From an uncultured Rhodopila sp. (GTDB lineage Bacteria; Pseudomonadota; Alphaproteobacteria; Acetobacterales; Acetobacteraceae), in contig CAINOE010000091.1 of NCBI GenBank assembly GCA_903851415.1, positions 1 through 33,862 of the forward strand: 33,862 nt of DNA. Reading direction: 5' to 3'. This document shows, piece after piece, positions 12,339-21,303 of the stretch. Below the pieces are notes generated by a model. That model searched no databases, was not told the origin of the DNA, and saw only the letters and a list, made by a program, of their open reading frames with translations. Position 1 is the stretch's first letter. Each line of letters begins with the position of its first letter. The translations under genes and the position numbers were made by a program.

Positions 12339-13193
12339 CTATCCGGCATCGATCGCGCCGCCCCACACCCACCATCCGGGACGTGCGACCGCCACGGCCG
12401 CCCGCTGCGCCGCCGCCGAATCGGCGTACAGCCCGAAGCACGTCGCCCCCGATCCGCTCATGCGCGCCAGCAGGCAATCCGGGTCCGCCGCCAGCGCCGC
12501 CAGCGCCTCCCCGATGAGCGGAGCCAGCCCCAGCGCGGGCGCCTCCAGGTCGTTGCCCGTGCCACGCAAACTCGCCGCCAGCGACGCCGCATCCCGCCAC
12601 CCCTCCGCCGGCCAGACGGCGGCGGCGGAGAACCCGCCGTTGCGGGCGCGGAACACGGCGGGCGTTGAAACCGCGACGCCCGGATTGACCAGGACGATGC
12701 CAGCCTCCGGCAACCCGGGGGCCGGCGCCAGGATCTCCCCGATGCCCGACATCGACGCGGGCTGGCTCGCGACGCAGACCGGCACGTCGGCGCCGAGACC
12801 GCCCGCGATCGCCGCCAGCGTCCGCGGCCCCGCGCCAATCCGCCAGAACCGGTCCAGCAGGCGCAGCGCCGCCGCCGCATCCGCCGAACCGCCCCCGATG
12901 CCCGACGCGATCGGCAGGTTCTTTTCCAGCACCAGCCGCCCGGCGGGCGGCACGTTGGCGTGCATCGCCAGCGCCCGCGCCGCGCGCAGCACGAGATTGT
13001 CGGCTTCTCCGTCCAGCCCTGCGGCGAACGGTCCCGTCACCGACAGGGACAGCGCATCGGCCGGTTCCACCGTCAGGCCATCGGCCGCCCCGGCGAACAC
13101 CACCAGGCTGTCGAGCAGATGATAGCCGTCGGGCCGCCGCCCGACGACGTGCAGGTGCAGGTTGATCTTCGCGCGGGCGCGCTCCGACGGCAT
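12339..13193 (-). CDS. ispE: 4-diphosphocytidyl-2-C-methyl-D-erythritol kinase
   Basis: A 284-residue GHMP kinase of the non-mevalonate isoprenoid pathway; it phosphorylates CDP-ME at the 2-hydroxyl. The N-terminus carries RAKINLHLHVVGRRPDGYH with the catalytic Lys/His region. The ATP-binding glycine loop is in PIASGIGGGSADAAA at about residue 94, and the third GHMP motif is ARMSGSGATCFGLY near the C-terminus. Length is normal. The gene starts 16 bases after the TPR lipoprotein gene ends on the same strand, a pairing common in alphaproteobacteria. Confidence 0.95.
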   Translation of the reverse strand: MPSERARAKINLHLHVVGRRPDGYHLLDSLVVFAGAADGLTVEPADALSLSVTGPFAAGLDGEADNLVLRAARALAMHANVPPAGRLVLEKNLPIASGIGGGSADAAAALRLLDRFWRIGAGPRTLAAIAGGLGADVPVCVASQPASMSGIGEILAPAPGLPEAGIVLVNPGVAVSTPAVFRARNGGFSAAAVWPAEGWRDAASLAASLRGTGNDLEAPALGLAPLIGEALAALAADPDCLLARMSGSGATCFGLYADSAAAQRAAVAVARPGWWVWGGAIDAG

Positions 13194-13208
13194 GGTGATG
13201 CGCCGGGG

Positions 13209-14894
13209 CTATTGCCCGCTGAGCACCGGGCCGGAGTGGCCGGTGTTCAGCTTCGCCTCCAGCTTGGCCGCGTCGTCCGGCGGCGGGTTCAGGGTCAGCG
13301 CCCGGCGCCACTGGTACTGCGCCTCGACCTTGCGGCCGGCGGCCCAATAGGCGTCGCCGAGGTGGCCGTTGATCGTCGAATCCTCCGGTTCCAGCTCGAC
13401 CGCCTTCTCCAGCGTCGTCACCGCTTCCTTGGTGTCGCCCTGGCGGTACATCACCCAGCCCAGGCTATCGACGATGGCGCCGTCATTCGGCCGCCGCTCG
13501 GCCGCGCGCTGGATCATGTCGCGCGCCTCAGTCAGGTGATGGCCCATGTCGGCATAGGAGTAGCCGAGATAGTTCAGCACGAAGGGCTGATCCGGCGACA
13601 GTTCCAGCGCCCGATGGAAGTCAGCGTCGGCCTTCGGCCAGAGATGCGAGCGCTCCTCGGCCACCCCGCGATCGTAGAACAGCACCCAGTCGTTCGGGCC
13701 GGGCGTGGCGATCCGCGCGATCGCCCGGTCGTACGCGCCGACAGCGTCGGGGAAACGCTGCTTGATGCGCAGGATGTCGCCGCGCTGCTCGTCAGGCAGC
13801 GGGCTGTCGGGGTAGTCCTTCGCCAGACGCTCCAGATCGCGCATCGCATCGTCCGAGCGGCCCAGATTGTCCACCAGCGCCGCCCGCTTGAGCTGCACCA
13901 CCGGGAACAGCGGATCGCCGGCCGGCACATCGTTCAGCATGCGCAGCGCAAGCGCGGGATGGTGGTCGCTCATCAGAATGTCGGCCGCGAGCAGCCGCGC
14001 CGCGGTGAAGTCCGGGCGCAGGTCGAGCGCGAGGCGCAGCATGACCAGCGAGAAATCATTGGCGTCCTGCGAGCGCAGCATCGCCGCAAAGGTGAAATAG
14101 GCCTCGGCCACGCCGTCGATCGCGCGCGGCACCGGACGCCTGGTGACGTTGGCGAGCAGCCCCGGCATGGCGATGCCCAGATCCGGCGCAGCCTGCGGCA
14201 GGGCGGCGAGGATGCGCTGCGCCTCGGCCGGCTGGCCGGAGCGCGACTGCCAACTGGCCAGCACCTGCGCCAGGCGCAGATTCGGCTCGTTCATGTCGGC
14301 CTCGGCGACGCGGTACAGCGGCGCGGCGACATCCGGGCGGTTGCCGGCATCGGCGATCATCGCGGCCTGCAAGGCGAACACGCCGCGGAAGCGCGGGTTC
14401 TCCACATACGGCCGCAGCGTGGAGAGGGCCGAATCGACCCGTCCGTCGCCAAGCTGCGCCCAGGCCAGCAGCAGCGGCTGCAGCAACTGGGTCACGCCCT
14501 GGTGGGGCAGGTCGCGGAAGCGCTGCTCGGCCGCCTGCCAGCGGCCCGCCTTGATATCGACATCGGCCAGCACAAGCTGGGCGATCTGGCTGTCGGGCAG
14601 TTGCTTCGCCAGCCTGACCGCCTCCGGCCGGCCGGCGTCCAGGCAGGCGATGAAGGCCTGGAGGATGAGCTCCTGATCGCCGGGCGATTCCGCCACCGCC
14701 CTCAGCAGGTCGTTGGCCGCGGTCGCGGAATCGCCTTCGGACAGGGCGAAGCGCCCCGCGAGATAGTTGCCGATGACGCCGTTGCCGACAGGTGGGGAGG
14801 ACGAACCGTCGGAAGAGGGTTCGGATGCCGCGCAGGCCGACAGCAGCGTAAGCGCGAGGAGAACGGACCGCCGGGCGGCGCGGGCATGTTGCAT
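13209..14894 (-). CDS. Tetratricopeptide-repeat lipoprotein
   Basis: A 561-residue exported protein. It starts MQHARAARRSVLLALTLL and has the lipobox LLSAC (Cys at ~21), so it should be anchored to a membrane by lipid. The rest is a solenoid of TPR-type helical pairs from about residue 40 to 550. The clearest are near the end (FVLNYLGYSYADMGHHLTEA, IVDSLGWVMYRQGDTKEAV, INGHLGDAYWAAGRKVEAQ). Such proteins scaffold envelope complexes; the specific partner is unknown. It precedes ispE and is probably co-transcribed with it. Confidence 0.9.
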   Translation of the reverse strand: MQHARAARRSVLLALTLLSACAASEPSSDGSSSPPVGNGVIGNYLAGRFALSEGDSATAANDLLRAVAESPGDQELILQAFIACLDAGRPEAVRLAKQLPDSQIAQLVLADVDIKAGRWQAAEQRFRDLPHQGVTQLLQPLLLAWAQLGDGRVDSALSTLRPYVENPRFRGVFALQAAMIADAGNRPDVAAPLYRVAEADMNEPNLRLAQVLASWQSRSGQPAEAQRILAALPQAAPDLGIAMPGLLANVTRRPVPRAIDGVAEAYFTFAAMLRSQDANDFSLVMLRLALDLRPDFTAARLLAADILMSDHHPALALRMLNDVPAGDPLFPVVQLKRAALVDNLGRSDDAMRDLERLAKDYPDSPLPDEQRGDILRIKQRFPDAVGAYDRAIARIATPGPNDWVLFYDRGVAEERSHLWPKADADFHRALELSPDQPFVLNYLGYSYADMGHHLTEARDMIQRAAERRPNDGAIVDSLGWVMYRQGDTKEAVTTLEKAVELEPEDSTINGHLGDAYWAAGRKVEAQYQWRRALTLNPPPDDAAKLEAKLNTGHSGPVLSGQ

Positions 14895-15237
14895 TGTGTC
14901 AGTCTATCAGGCGTTTTCCGGGATGTCATTCATCTTGCGATGCCGGGGAATGGGTTGCGGCGACGTGGCCGAAGCCTCTGACGCTGGCGATTGCCGCTTC
15001 GGCGGTTCGGCAATCGCAGGGCGTCGGTTCGATATTGGCGCGAAGTTGATCCGGCAGCCTGCCGCCCGGGTCCCGGGAACGGATGCACTGCATTTCGGCT
15101 GCAAGAGACCTCCGGCGCATGACGGTCCCTCTGGCGGCCCGGCGCGTTGGCCATTTTCGATGGCCGCGCGGAGTCCGCAGGGCTGGCCCGGCAGGGCTTA
15201 TCCAGCGAGGGCCATGACGAACCGGAAGGCCGCCGGG
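14895..15237. other. Intergenic region without recognised gene
   Basis: This lies between the start of the TPR lipoprotein gene (-) and the end of the ETF-QO gene (-), and must hold the promoter of the former. I see no convincing coding frame, tRNA or T-tracted hairpin. Short inverted sequences near 14975-15020 (GCGATTGCCGCTTCGGCGG and GGCAATCGC) could pair but have no T run. Confidence 0.4.
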
Positions 15238-16875
15238 CTACATCCCGCCGGGATAGCTCGGGCCGCCGCCGCCCTCCGGCGGCACCCAGTCGATGTTCTG
15301 CGTTGGATCCTTGATGTCGCAGGTCTTGCAGTGCACGCAGTTCTGCGCGTTGATCTGCAGTCTCGGGGCGCCTTCCTCGGCGCCGACGATCTCATACACC
15401 TGGGCGGGGCAATAGCGGGTCTCCGGACTGCGATAGCGGTTCCAGTTGACCTCGATCGCGATTGCCGGGTCCGCCAGGCGCAGATGCGGCGGCTGGTTTT
15501 CCTCATGGTTGGTGTTGCTGATGAACACCGAGGACAGTCGGTCGAACGTCAGCACGCCATCGGGCTTGGGGTAGGCGATGCGCGGCGCCTTGTCGGCGTC
15601 CTGCAACGTCTCGTTGTCGCCGTGCGGATGGCGCAAGGTCCAGGGCGCCCTGCCGCGCAGCAGCACCGTGTCGAGCGCGGCATAGGCAAATCCGCCCCAG
15701 CGGCCGTATTTGGCGAAGGCCGGGCGCACGTTGCGGACGTTCGACAGTTCCTGCCAGACCCAGCTCTGCTCCACCCGGCTGGCGTAGCCGGCGACTTCGG
15801 CGGGCCTGTCGCCCGCCAGCGCCTCGGCCAGAGCGTCGGCGGCGAGCATGCCGGACTTCATCGCGGTGTGGGTGCCCTTGATCTTCGGCACGTTGAGGAA
15901 CCCGGCCGCATCGCCGAGCAGCAATCCGCCGGGGAAGCTCAGCTTCGGCAGCGACTGCATGCCGCCCTCGACCAGCGCCCGCGCGCCGTAGGAGACGCGG
16001 CGGCCGCCCTCGAAGTGCTTGCGCATATGCGGGTGAGTCTTGAATCGCTGCATCTCGTCGAACGGCGACAGCCAGGGATTGCGGTAGTCCAGCCCGACGA
16101 CGAAGCCGTAGGCCACCAGGTTGGCGCCGAAATGGTACAGGAACGATCCGCCGTAGGTGGACGAGTCCAGCGGCCAGCCGAGCGCATGCTCGATCAGCCC
16201 CGGCCTGTGGTTGGCGGCGGGGACTTCCCACAGCTCCTTGATGCCGATGCCGTAGGTCTGCGGGTCCTTGCCCGCGCGCAGGTCAAAGCGGGCCATCAGT
16301 TGCTTGGACAGCGATCCGCGGCAGCCCTCGGCGAACAGCGTGTACGGCGCGCGCAGCTCCATGCCGCGCTGGAAGTTGTCCGTCGGGTTGCCGTCCTTGC
16401 CGATGCCCATGTCGCCGGTGGCGATGCCGGCGATGCGGCCGTCCTCCTCCAGCAACTCGGTCGCCGCGAAGCCGGGATAGATTTCCACGCCGAGCGCTTC
16501 CGCCTGCTGGCCGAGCCAGCGCACGACATCGCCGAGCGAGACGACGTAGTTGCCGTGGTTGTGCATCTGCGGCGGCGTGGGCAGTTTGAAGGCCCGGGTT
16601 TCGGTCATGTAGTAGAACCCGTCCTCGCCGGCCGGCGTGTCCAGCGGCGCGCCCTTGTCCTTCCAGTCGGGGATCAGTTCGTCCAGCGCGCGGGGTTCGA
16701 TCACGGCGCCCGACAGGATGTGGCCGCCGATTTCGCCCGCCTTTTCCACGAGGCAGACCGAGATCCCGGGGTTGATCTGCTTCAGCCGGATCGCGGCGGA
16801 CAGGCCGGCAGGGCCGCCGCCGACGATCACCACGTCGAATTCCATTGCTTCGCGCGGGGGAAGCGCCTCCGCCAT
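15238..16875 (-). CDS. Electron transfer flavoprotein-ubiquinone oxidoreductase
   Basis: A 545-residue ETF-QO, which passes electrons from reduced ETF (fatty acid and amino acid oxidation) to ubiquinone at the inner membrane. The N-terminal FAD loop is FDVVIVGGGPAGLSAAIRL (residues ~13-31). GGHILSGAVIEPRALDELIP and GDAAGFLNVPKIKGTHTAMK are family signatures. The C-terminal 4Fe-4S domain has CPAQVYE, then NCVHCKTCDIKDPTQNI and a WVPPEGGGGPSYPG ending. ATG 16875 is chosen because AAGGAG lies seven bases upstream; the longer open frame to 17034 has no homologous sequence. The gene faces cbiX divergently across 270 bases. Confidence 0.96.
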   Translation of the reverse strand: MAEALPPREAMEFDVVIVGGGPAGLSAAIRLKQINPGISVCLVEKAGEIGGHILSGAVIEPRALDELIPDWKDKGAPLDTPAGEDGFYYMTETRAFKLPTPPQMHNHGNYVVSLGDVVRWLGQQAEALGVEIYPGFAATELLEEDGRIAGIATGDMGIGKDGNPTDNFQRGMELRAPYTLFAEGCRGSLSKQLMARFDLRAGKDPQTYGIGIKELWEVPAANHRPGLIEHALGWPLDSSTYGGSFLYHFGANLVAYGFVVGLDYRNPWLSPFDEMQRFKTHPHMRKHFEGGRRVSYGARALVEGGMQSLPKLSFPGGLLLGDAAGFLNVPKIKGTHTAMKSGMLAADALAEALAGDRPAEVAGYASRVEQSWVWQELSNVRNVRPAFAKYGRWGGFAYAALDTVLLRGRAPWTLRHPHGDNETLQDADKAPRIAYPKPDGVLTFDRLSSVFISNTNHEENQPPHLRLADPAIAIEVNWNRYRSPETRYCPAQVYEIVGAEEGAPRLQINAQNCVHCKTCDIKDPTQNIDWVPPEGGGGPSYPGGM

Positions 16876-17145
16876 GTGCAACTCCTTGCCGTCAGGACTG
16901 TCTTGAACCCGGGCCTTGTGCTCCAGTTTGCCGTAAGGGGCAAACCGGGGGCGGATTCTGTGCGCTCCGGCCCACCGGCTCGCGGTGTCCGCGATCCGCA
17001 TCGGCGGCTGCGAGGTTTGAGCGCCGGCCACCAACCGCGCCGATAGTGAGGCCGCGACTGCTTGGTTCGGCCGGGAATCGCCCTACGTTGACCGGCAAGG
17101 GTCCCGGCCACCGTAACGGCGCCGCCTGAAGCGGGTGCGCCGAAG

Positions 17146-17898
17146 ATGGCCCTGAGACCGCATCCCGGAGTGCCGCCCGTGTCCGCCAACGCTGCCCTGC
17201 TGCTGATTGCCCATGGTTCTCTGCGCTATCCGGACGCAGCCGGCGCAGTGCACCGGCATGCCGCGGCGCTGCGGGCAGAGGGGAGATTCCGTCAGGTGGA
17301 GGTGGGGCTGCTGAACGGCGCGCCCTCCGTCCCCGGGTCGCTGGCGCGGATCGACGCGGCCGAGGTGCGCGTCGTGCCGTTTTTCATGGAGGCGGGCTAT
17401 TTCACGCAAGAAGCGATCCCGCGCGCGCTGGGCCTGGACCCGCGGGTTCGCCTTTGCCCGCCGGTGGGCATGCATGACGGCATGGCGGGCCTGATCGAGC
17501 AGCAGGCGCTGGCGGCCTGCGAGGCCATGGGGATCTCGCCGCGGGACGCCGCCGTGCTGGTTGCCGGGCATGGTTCCGCCAGCGCGCCGGGCCGAACGCT
17601 GGCGCTGCACGAGCATGCCGCCCGTGTCGGCTGGACCACCCTGTTCGCGCGGGTGGAATCGGCCTGCCTGGAGGAACCGCCGTTCCTCGCCGAGGCTTTG
17701 CGCGCGCTGCGGCACCATCCCGTCATGGTTGTGGGCTTCTTTGCCGGAGCGGGCGGCCATGTGCGCGACGACGTGCCGGCTCTGGTCGCGGCGGAGCAGG
17801 CGGCGCGGGGGCAAAGCGGCCTGGCGGTGCGCTTCATCGGGTGCGTCACGGACGATCCGGCGATGCCGCGGATCATCCTGGACCAGGCGGCGGTCTGA
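17146..17898 (+). CDS. CbiX/SirB-type sirohydrochlorin chelatase family protein
   Basis: A 250-residue class II chelatase with two related halves. Half 1 opens with AALLLIAHGSLRYPDAAG, half 2 with AAVLVAGHGSASAPGRT; each carries the metal-binding His in the HGS motif. VVPFFMEAGYFTQEAIPRAL and VVGFFAGAGGHVRDDVPAL are the matching second motifs. Family members insert Co or Fe into sirohydrochlorin. No other cobalamin or siroheme gene is nearby, so the metal cannot be inferred from context. ATG 17146 is used; a GTG 33 bases later would remove only the unconserved MALRPHPGVPP. Confidence 0.88.
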   Translation: MALRPHPGVPPVSANAALLLIAHGSLRYPDAAGAVHRHAAALRAEGRFRQVEVGLLNGAPSVPGSLARIDAAEVRVVPFFMEAGYFTQEAIPRALGLDPRVRLCPPVGMHDGMAGLIEQQALAACEAMGISPRDAAVLVAGHGSASAPGRTLALHEHAARVGWTTLFARVESACLEEPPFLAEALRALRHHPVMVVGFFAGAGGHVRDDVPALVAAEQAARGQSGLAVRFIGCVTDDPAMPRIILDQAAV

Positions 17899-18018
17899 TC
17901 GGCGTGGCGGCATGGACGGGCGGCGCGATTCCGCGGTTTTTTTCCACCGGGCCTTGAAACCGTGACGGCATCCTGTCGATACTGTTCTCAACCGAGACGT
18001 TTGACGAGGATGTCGCCC

Positions 18019-18912
18019 ATGGCCAAAGCAAGCCCCGGACGCGGTGGGTCCGCCAGGAAGACGGCGGCTCCGGGCGCCGCCGCGCGCAAGAAGGCCACGG
18101 CTGGCGAACAGGGAAAGCGGACGGCGGCGAAAAAGGCCGATGCGGTCAAGGCGGATGCCAAAAAGGCCAAGGCTGGAAAGGGCGCGGACACGAAGGTTGG
18201 GGCCGGGAAGCAGGCGTCCGGCAAGCCGGCGGCTGCGGTAAAGCAGCCGGCGGCTGCCGCCGGGAAGCCGCCGCCGGTCAAGGCGGCGGCGAAGATGCAG
18301 GCGGCGGCGAAGGCGCCGGGGAAGACGGCCGCGGCGAAACAATCTGGCTCCGCAAAGAAATCGCCGGCGGTGGCGGCCGCCCCGGCGGCTCCCGCGAAGA
18401 CGGTGGCGGTGACCAAGGCTGCGCCCCGCCGCCCGAAAGTGCGCGTCGCCACGCCCATTCCGGCCGCCCGGCGCGGCCGCCCTGCTCCGGCGGCGCGGAA
18501 GGCCCTTTCAACCTCCAGGGTCGTCGGCAAGGAGAAGCAGGTGTTCGCCGTCAGCCACTTGAAGGAGGCTGATTTCAGGGCGGACGGGCTGCGGCCGTAT
18601 GCGCTTTATCGCGACCTGGGCATCGCGGCGGCCACCGCAGGACTGGCGCGGGCGCATGTCATCCGCTTCGTTCCGCCCTGCACCGATGAGGTGCGCAAGC
18701 GCCATGTCCACCGCACCGACCTCCAGCTTGTGTATGTGCTGCAGGGATGGATCAAGAACGAGTTCGAGGGCCACGGCGAGCAGATGATGTCCGCCGGAAG
18801 CTGCTGGCTGCAGCCCTCCGGGATCGAGCACACGGTGCTGGACTACTCACCCGACTGCGAAGTGCTGGAGATCATCGTTCCGGCGGATTTCACCACGGAG
18901 GACGTTGGCTGA
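18019..18912 (+). CDS. Cupin-domain protein with histone-H1-like N-terminal tail
   Basis: A 297-residue protein of two very different halves. Residues 1 to ~172 are Lys/Ala/Pro-rich low complexity (KKATAGEQGKRTAAKKADA, KPPPVKAAAKMQAAAKAP), like AlgP or histone H1 tails that bind DNA non-specifically. Residues ~175-297 form a cupin fold: FAVSHLKEADFRADGLRPYA, KRHVHRTDLQLVYVLQGWI, CWLQPSGIEHTVLDYSPDCE and EVLEIIVPADFT. GAGG lies nine bases before ATG 18019, preferred over the adjacent ATG at 18010. Its function is unknown; the tail suggests a nucleoid location. The YkgJ-type gene follows after 15 bases. Confidence 0.85.
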   Translation: MAKASPGRGGSARKTAAPGAAARKKATAGEQGKRTAAKKADAVKADAKKAKAGKGADTKVGAGKQASGKPAAAVKQPAAAAGKPPPVKAAAKMQAAAKAPGKTAAAKQSGSAKKSPAVAAAPAAPAKTVAVTKAAPRRPKVRVATPIPAARRGRPAPAARKALSTSRVVGKEKQVFAVSHLKEADFRADGLRPYALYRDLGIAAATAGLARAHVIRFVPPCTDEVRKRHVHRTDLQLVYVLQGWIKNEFEGHGEQMMSAGSCWLQPSGIEHTVLDYSPDCEVLEIIVPADFTTEDVG

Positions 18913-18927
18913 CCCCATATCGGCGGC

Positions 18928-19284
18928 ATGGCTTCGCATGAGCGCCTCGATTGCCTGAAATGTCCCGCCCTGTGCTGCCGCATGGCCGGGTATGTGCGCG
19001 TCAGCCGGGATGACATCAGGCGGTTGGCGAAGCACCTGGACATGACGGTGCCGGCGTTCGAGCAGCGGCACATCGTCGAGGTGACGACGAAAGGCGAGAA
19101 GCGGATCAAGGAAGGCTGGAAGACCTGCCAGTTCCTGGACGAGCGGCATCTGTGCACGGTGTATGAGGCCCGGCCGCATGACTGCCGCGGGTATGTCTGC
19201 TGGAACCAGCAGGATGAGACGGTTTATCTGTATGCGGTTTATTTGCAGACCGGGGTGGCGAAGCTGCGGGAGATGGAGAAGTAG
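18928..19284 (+). CDS. YkgJ-family cysteine-cluster protein
   Basis: A 118-residue protein of the PF03692 family. It has the N-terminal metal-binding cluster CLKCPALCC (Cys9, 12, 16, 17) and further conserved Cys in WKTCQFLDERHLCTVYEARP and DCRGYVCW, the usual zinc or iron-sulfur binding pattern. The role of the family is not established. It lies 15 bases behind the cupin gene and is probably co-transcribed. Length and motifs are normal. Confidence 0.9.
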   Translation: MASHERLDCLKCPALCCRMAGYVRVSRDDIRRLAKHLDMTVPAFEQRHIVEVTTKGEKRIKEGWKTCQFLDERHLCTVYEARPHDCRGYVCWNQQDETVYLYAVYLQTGVAKLREMEK

Positions 19285-19418
19285 GAAGGGGCGTTCGGCA
19301 ATTTCGATGCCGAAGGCGGCGAGCGCCAATCGGCCGGTCACGCTCCGGGCTTTTCGGTTGCCGCCGCGATTGCGGCTTGATCGGATGACAAAATGCTGCA
19401 AAGCGGCAAGATTGGCAA

Positions 19419-19495
19419 TTGACTGGCATACTGGAATGGTCTAATAAATCTATTATTGCGACATAACGCGTACCGTTATGCGTTACGCAATGGAG
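19419..19495 (+). promoter_or_regulatory. Promoter and palindromic operator of the AT-rich membrane-protein gene
   Basis: TTGACT (19419-19424), an exact 17-base spacer and TAATAA (19442-19447) form a near-consensus promoter, unusual for this GC-rich DNA. A perfect palindrome CATAACG-N5-CGTTATG (19462-19480) lies just downstream and partly overlaps a second imperfect one (GCGTACCG...GCGTTACGC). GGAG (19492-19495) is the ribosome binding site for ATG 19503. Confidence 0.6.
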
Positions 19496-19502
19496 TCGGA
19501 TC

Positions 19503-20075
19503 ATGTCGACGGAACATGGGGAACCGCCGGTGCGCGGGGCGGTCACTCCGAGCAAATGCTGGCGCGCCGATGCGAATTTGGTTACCCCGTGCCAGGAAAT
19601 ACGGCAGGGATGCTATTCATTGCATGGTATATACAGAGATAGAATCGAACATGAGGATAATCTGATTGGACAACGGTCCAGTTGGTTCCTGATGGCGCAG
19701 TCGTTTCTACTGGGCAGCTTCACACTGCTTTGCGTTGATTTTCTTAAGAGTCCTCCGATCGCATCTCAGCCGGCCGCGCATTATGTGTCATATCTGGTTT
19801 TTGTACTGCCGCTCATCGGTCTGATAATGTCGTTTGTGCATTTCGTGACAATATTGGTGCCGATGATGGCGATAGAGGCAACATGTGGAAAGTGGCATGA
19901 GCTGAAGTGTTCCAACAAACATCTAAGCGACATCATAGGCATCGAAAGCATAAAGGAGTGGACCTTTATACAGAGGCTCATGTTTAATAGTTTCAACGCG
20001 GCAGTACTTTGCATACCGCTGGTATTTCTTCTACTATGGGGATCGATCGCCCATTTTGTACTTTTATTAGAATAA
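19503..20075 (+). CDS. Predicted three-helix membrane protein, likely acquired
   Basis: A 190-residue protein. A soluble N-terminal part (residues 1-58) ends in YRDRIEHEDNLIGQRSSWF. Three hydrophobic segments follow: ~60-80 (FLMAQSFLLGSFTLLCVDF), ~93-122 (YLVFVLPLIGLIMSFVHFV) and ~162-188 (LCIPLVFLLLWGSIAHFVLL). Codon use is strikingly AT-rich at third positions compared with all neighbours (ATA, TTA, AGT common), a sign of recent transfer. The E-D-N-L-I-x-x-R-x-S-W pattern before the first helix is reminiscent of small membrane effector-like proteins seen near defence genes, but I cannot name a family. It has its own promoter and operator. Confidence 0.75.
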   Translation: MSTEHGEPPVRGAVTPSKCWRADANLVTPCQEIRQGCYSLHGIYRDRIEHEDNLIGQRSSWFLMAQSFLLGSFTLLCVDFLKSPPIASQPAAHYVSYLVFVLPLIGLIMSFVHFVTILVPMMAIEATCGKWHELKCSNKHLSDIIGIESIKEWTFIQRLMFNSFNAAVLCIPLVFLLLWGSIAHFVLLLE

Positions 20076-20246
20076 TTTGACCATTCGGTTTTCTGCGACC
20101 TGACCCGCGCGGCCTGCAACAAGGCGCCCGCATACGCATTTGTATTCCTCCCTGCTCCGGCCGGATGCGACACCGCGCCACGCATGGCGGGACAACGCCA
20201 GCAAAACACCGGCCGGTTCCGCGGTTATTCGGTAGGCAACTATCTG

Positions 20247-21212
20247 CTACTCCGTAGCCGACCGCAGGAATGCCTCCGACCGCGCCGCCGCCTCGTCCGC
20301 CAGACGGTTCGGAAACAGCGTGAAACCGTGCGCGCCGCCGGGGTAGACCGCGAGGTCCGCGTCATTCCCCGCCGCGATCCAGCGCGCATGCATGAACAAA
20401 GAATCGTCCACCAGCGCATCCTGCGTGCCGACGCTGAACAGCGCCGGGCACAATCCCTTCAGGTCCGCATACAGCGGCGAGATGTCCGGCACGCGGCGGT
20501 CGCTGACCGCCGGCAGGAACGCATTGGCGAATTGCAGGATGTCGATCGTCCGCAGCACCAGCCGCCGATGGCCGAAGGCGCGCTGGCTGGGGGTGAGGGA
20601 GAGGTCGAAGGGTGCGTAGACGAAGTTGGCGCCGCGGAACCCGGTGTAGCCGTAACGGTCGCGCAACCGCAGCACCGTCACCGCGGACAGGTGCCCGCCC
20701 GCGGATTCCCCCCCGATGGTCAGCACGCCGGAACCGAACTCGGCCTGAGCATGCTTCACCAGCCAGGCGGCGGCGGATTCGCAATCGTCCGGGCCGGCGG
20801 GATAGGGGTGCTCGGGCGCCAGGCGATACTCGACGCTGACCGCGGCGAGGCCCGTGCTATCGGCAATGTGTTCCAGGATCGGGTCCTGCGAATCCGCCGA
20901 ACCGAGCGTCCAGCCGCCGCCGTGGATGTGCAGATAGACGCCGCGCGGGGGCGCCCCGGGGGCGATCACCCGCAGCGGAATCTCGTTGCCGTCGCGCCCC
21001 GTGATCGCGATCGTCCGGGCGCGCGGCGACTTCACAGGGGCAGGAAACGGGCCGAGGCCCTTGCGGCGGCCTTCGCGGACCACCTCGGCGCCGACGGTCC
21101 ACCAGTCGGGCAGGCCGGTCATCAGCTCGACGATCGCGTCGTTCACCCTGGCGGTGTCGGCGGCGATCGCGTCCGGGCGGAACAGGGCCGGGCGGAGGGG
21201 GTTGTCGCTCAC
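20247..21212 (-). CDS. Alpha/beta hydrolase, hormone-sensitive-lipase family
   Basis: A 321-residue carboxylesterase of the bacterial HSL group (family IV). The oxyanion-hole motif is [19 protein letters not shown]; the nucleophile elbow is [12 protein letters not shown] (Ser), the acid lies in [10 protein letters not shown] (Asp) and the base in [12 protein letters not shown] (His). [19 protein letters not shown] is the usual family stretch. I start it at GTG 21212, which follows GGAGAG by five bases; the open frame further upstream carries no homologous sequence. It is divergent from the TAXI receptor gene, with 91 bases between them. The substrate is unknown. Confidence 0.93.
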   Translation of the reverse strand: MSDNPLRPALFRPDAIAADTARVNDAIVELMTGLPDWWTVGAEVVREGRRKGLGPFPAPVKSPRARTIAITGRDGNEIPLRVIAPGAPPRGVYLHIHGGGWTLGSADSQDPILEHIADSTGLAAVSVEYRLAPEHPYPAGPDDCESAAAWLVKHAQAEFGSGVLTIGGESAGGHLSAVTVLRLRDRYGYTGFRGANFVYAPFDLSLTPSQRAFGHRRLVLRTIDILQFANAFLPAVSDRRVPDISPLYADLKGLCPALFSVGTQDALVDDSLFMHARWIAAGNDADLAVYPGGAHGFTLFPNRLADEAAARSEAFLRSATE

Positions 21213-21303
21213 TGGTGCTCTCCTCGAACTGAACAGACCGGGCTGCCTGTCGGGGTATACTGAATCCGCGGCGGACCAAAAGCAACGGGGTTTCGTTTTG
21301 TTT

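Noticed and set aside
11968..13347. A 459-codon open frame on -, overlapping tRNA-Gln and ispE
   Set aside because: It is the shifted frame of ispE in GC-rich DNA extended through the tRNA; composition is Arg/Gly-rich without any motif.
12960..14981. A 673-codon open frame on +, opposite ispE and the TPR gene
   Set aside because: Antisense shadow: it is rich in Arg, Gln and His and mirrors the TPR gene, which has a signal peptide, a lipobox and clear repeats.
14767..17046. A 759-codon open frame on +, opposite the ETF-QO gene
   Set aside because: Antisense shadow of ETF-QO; no motifs, and the - strand encodes a complete, motif-rich enzyme.
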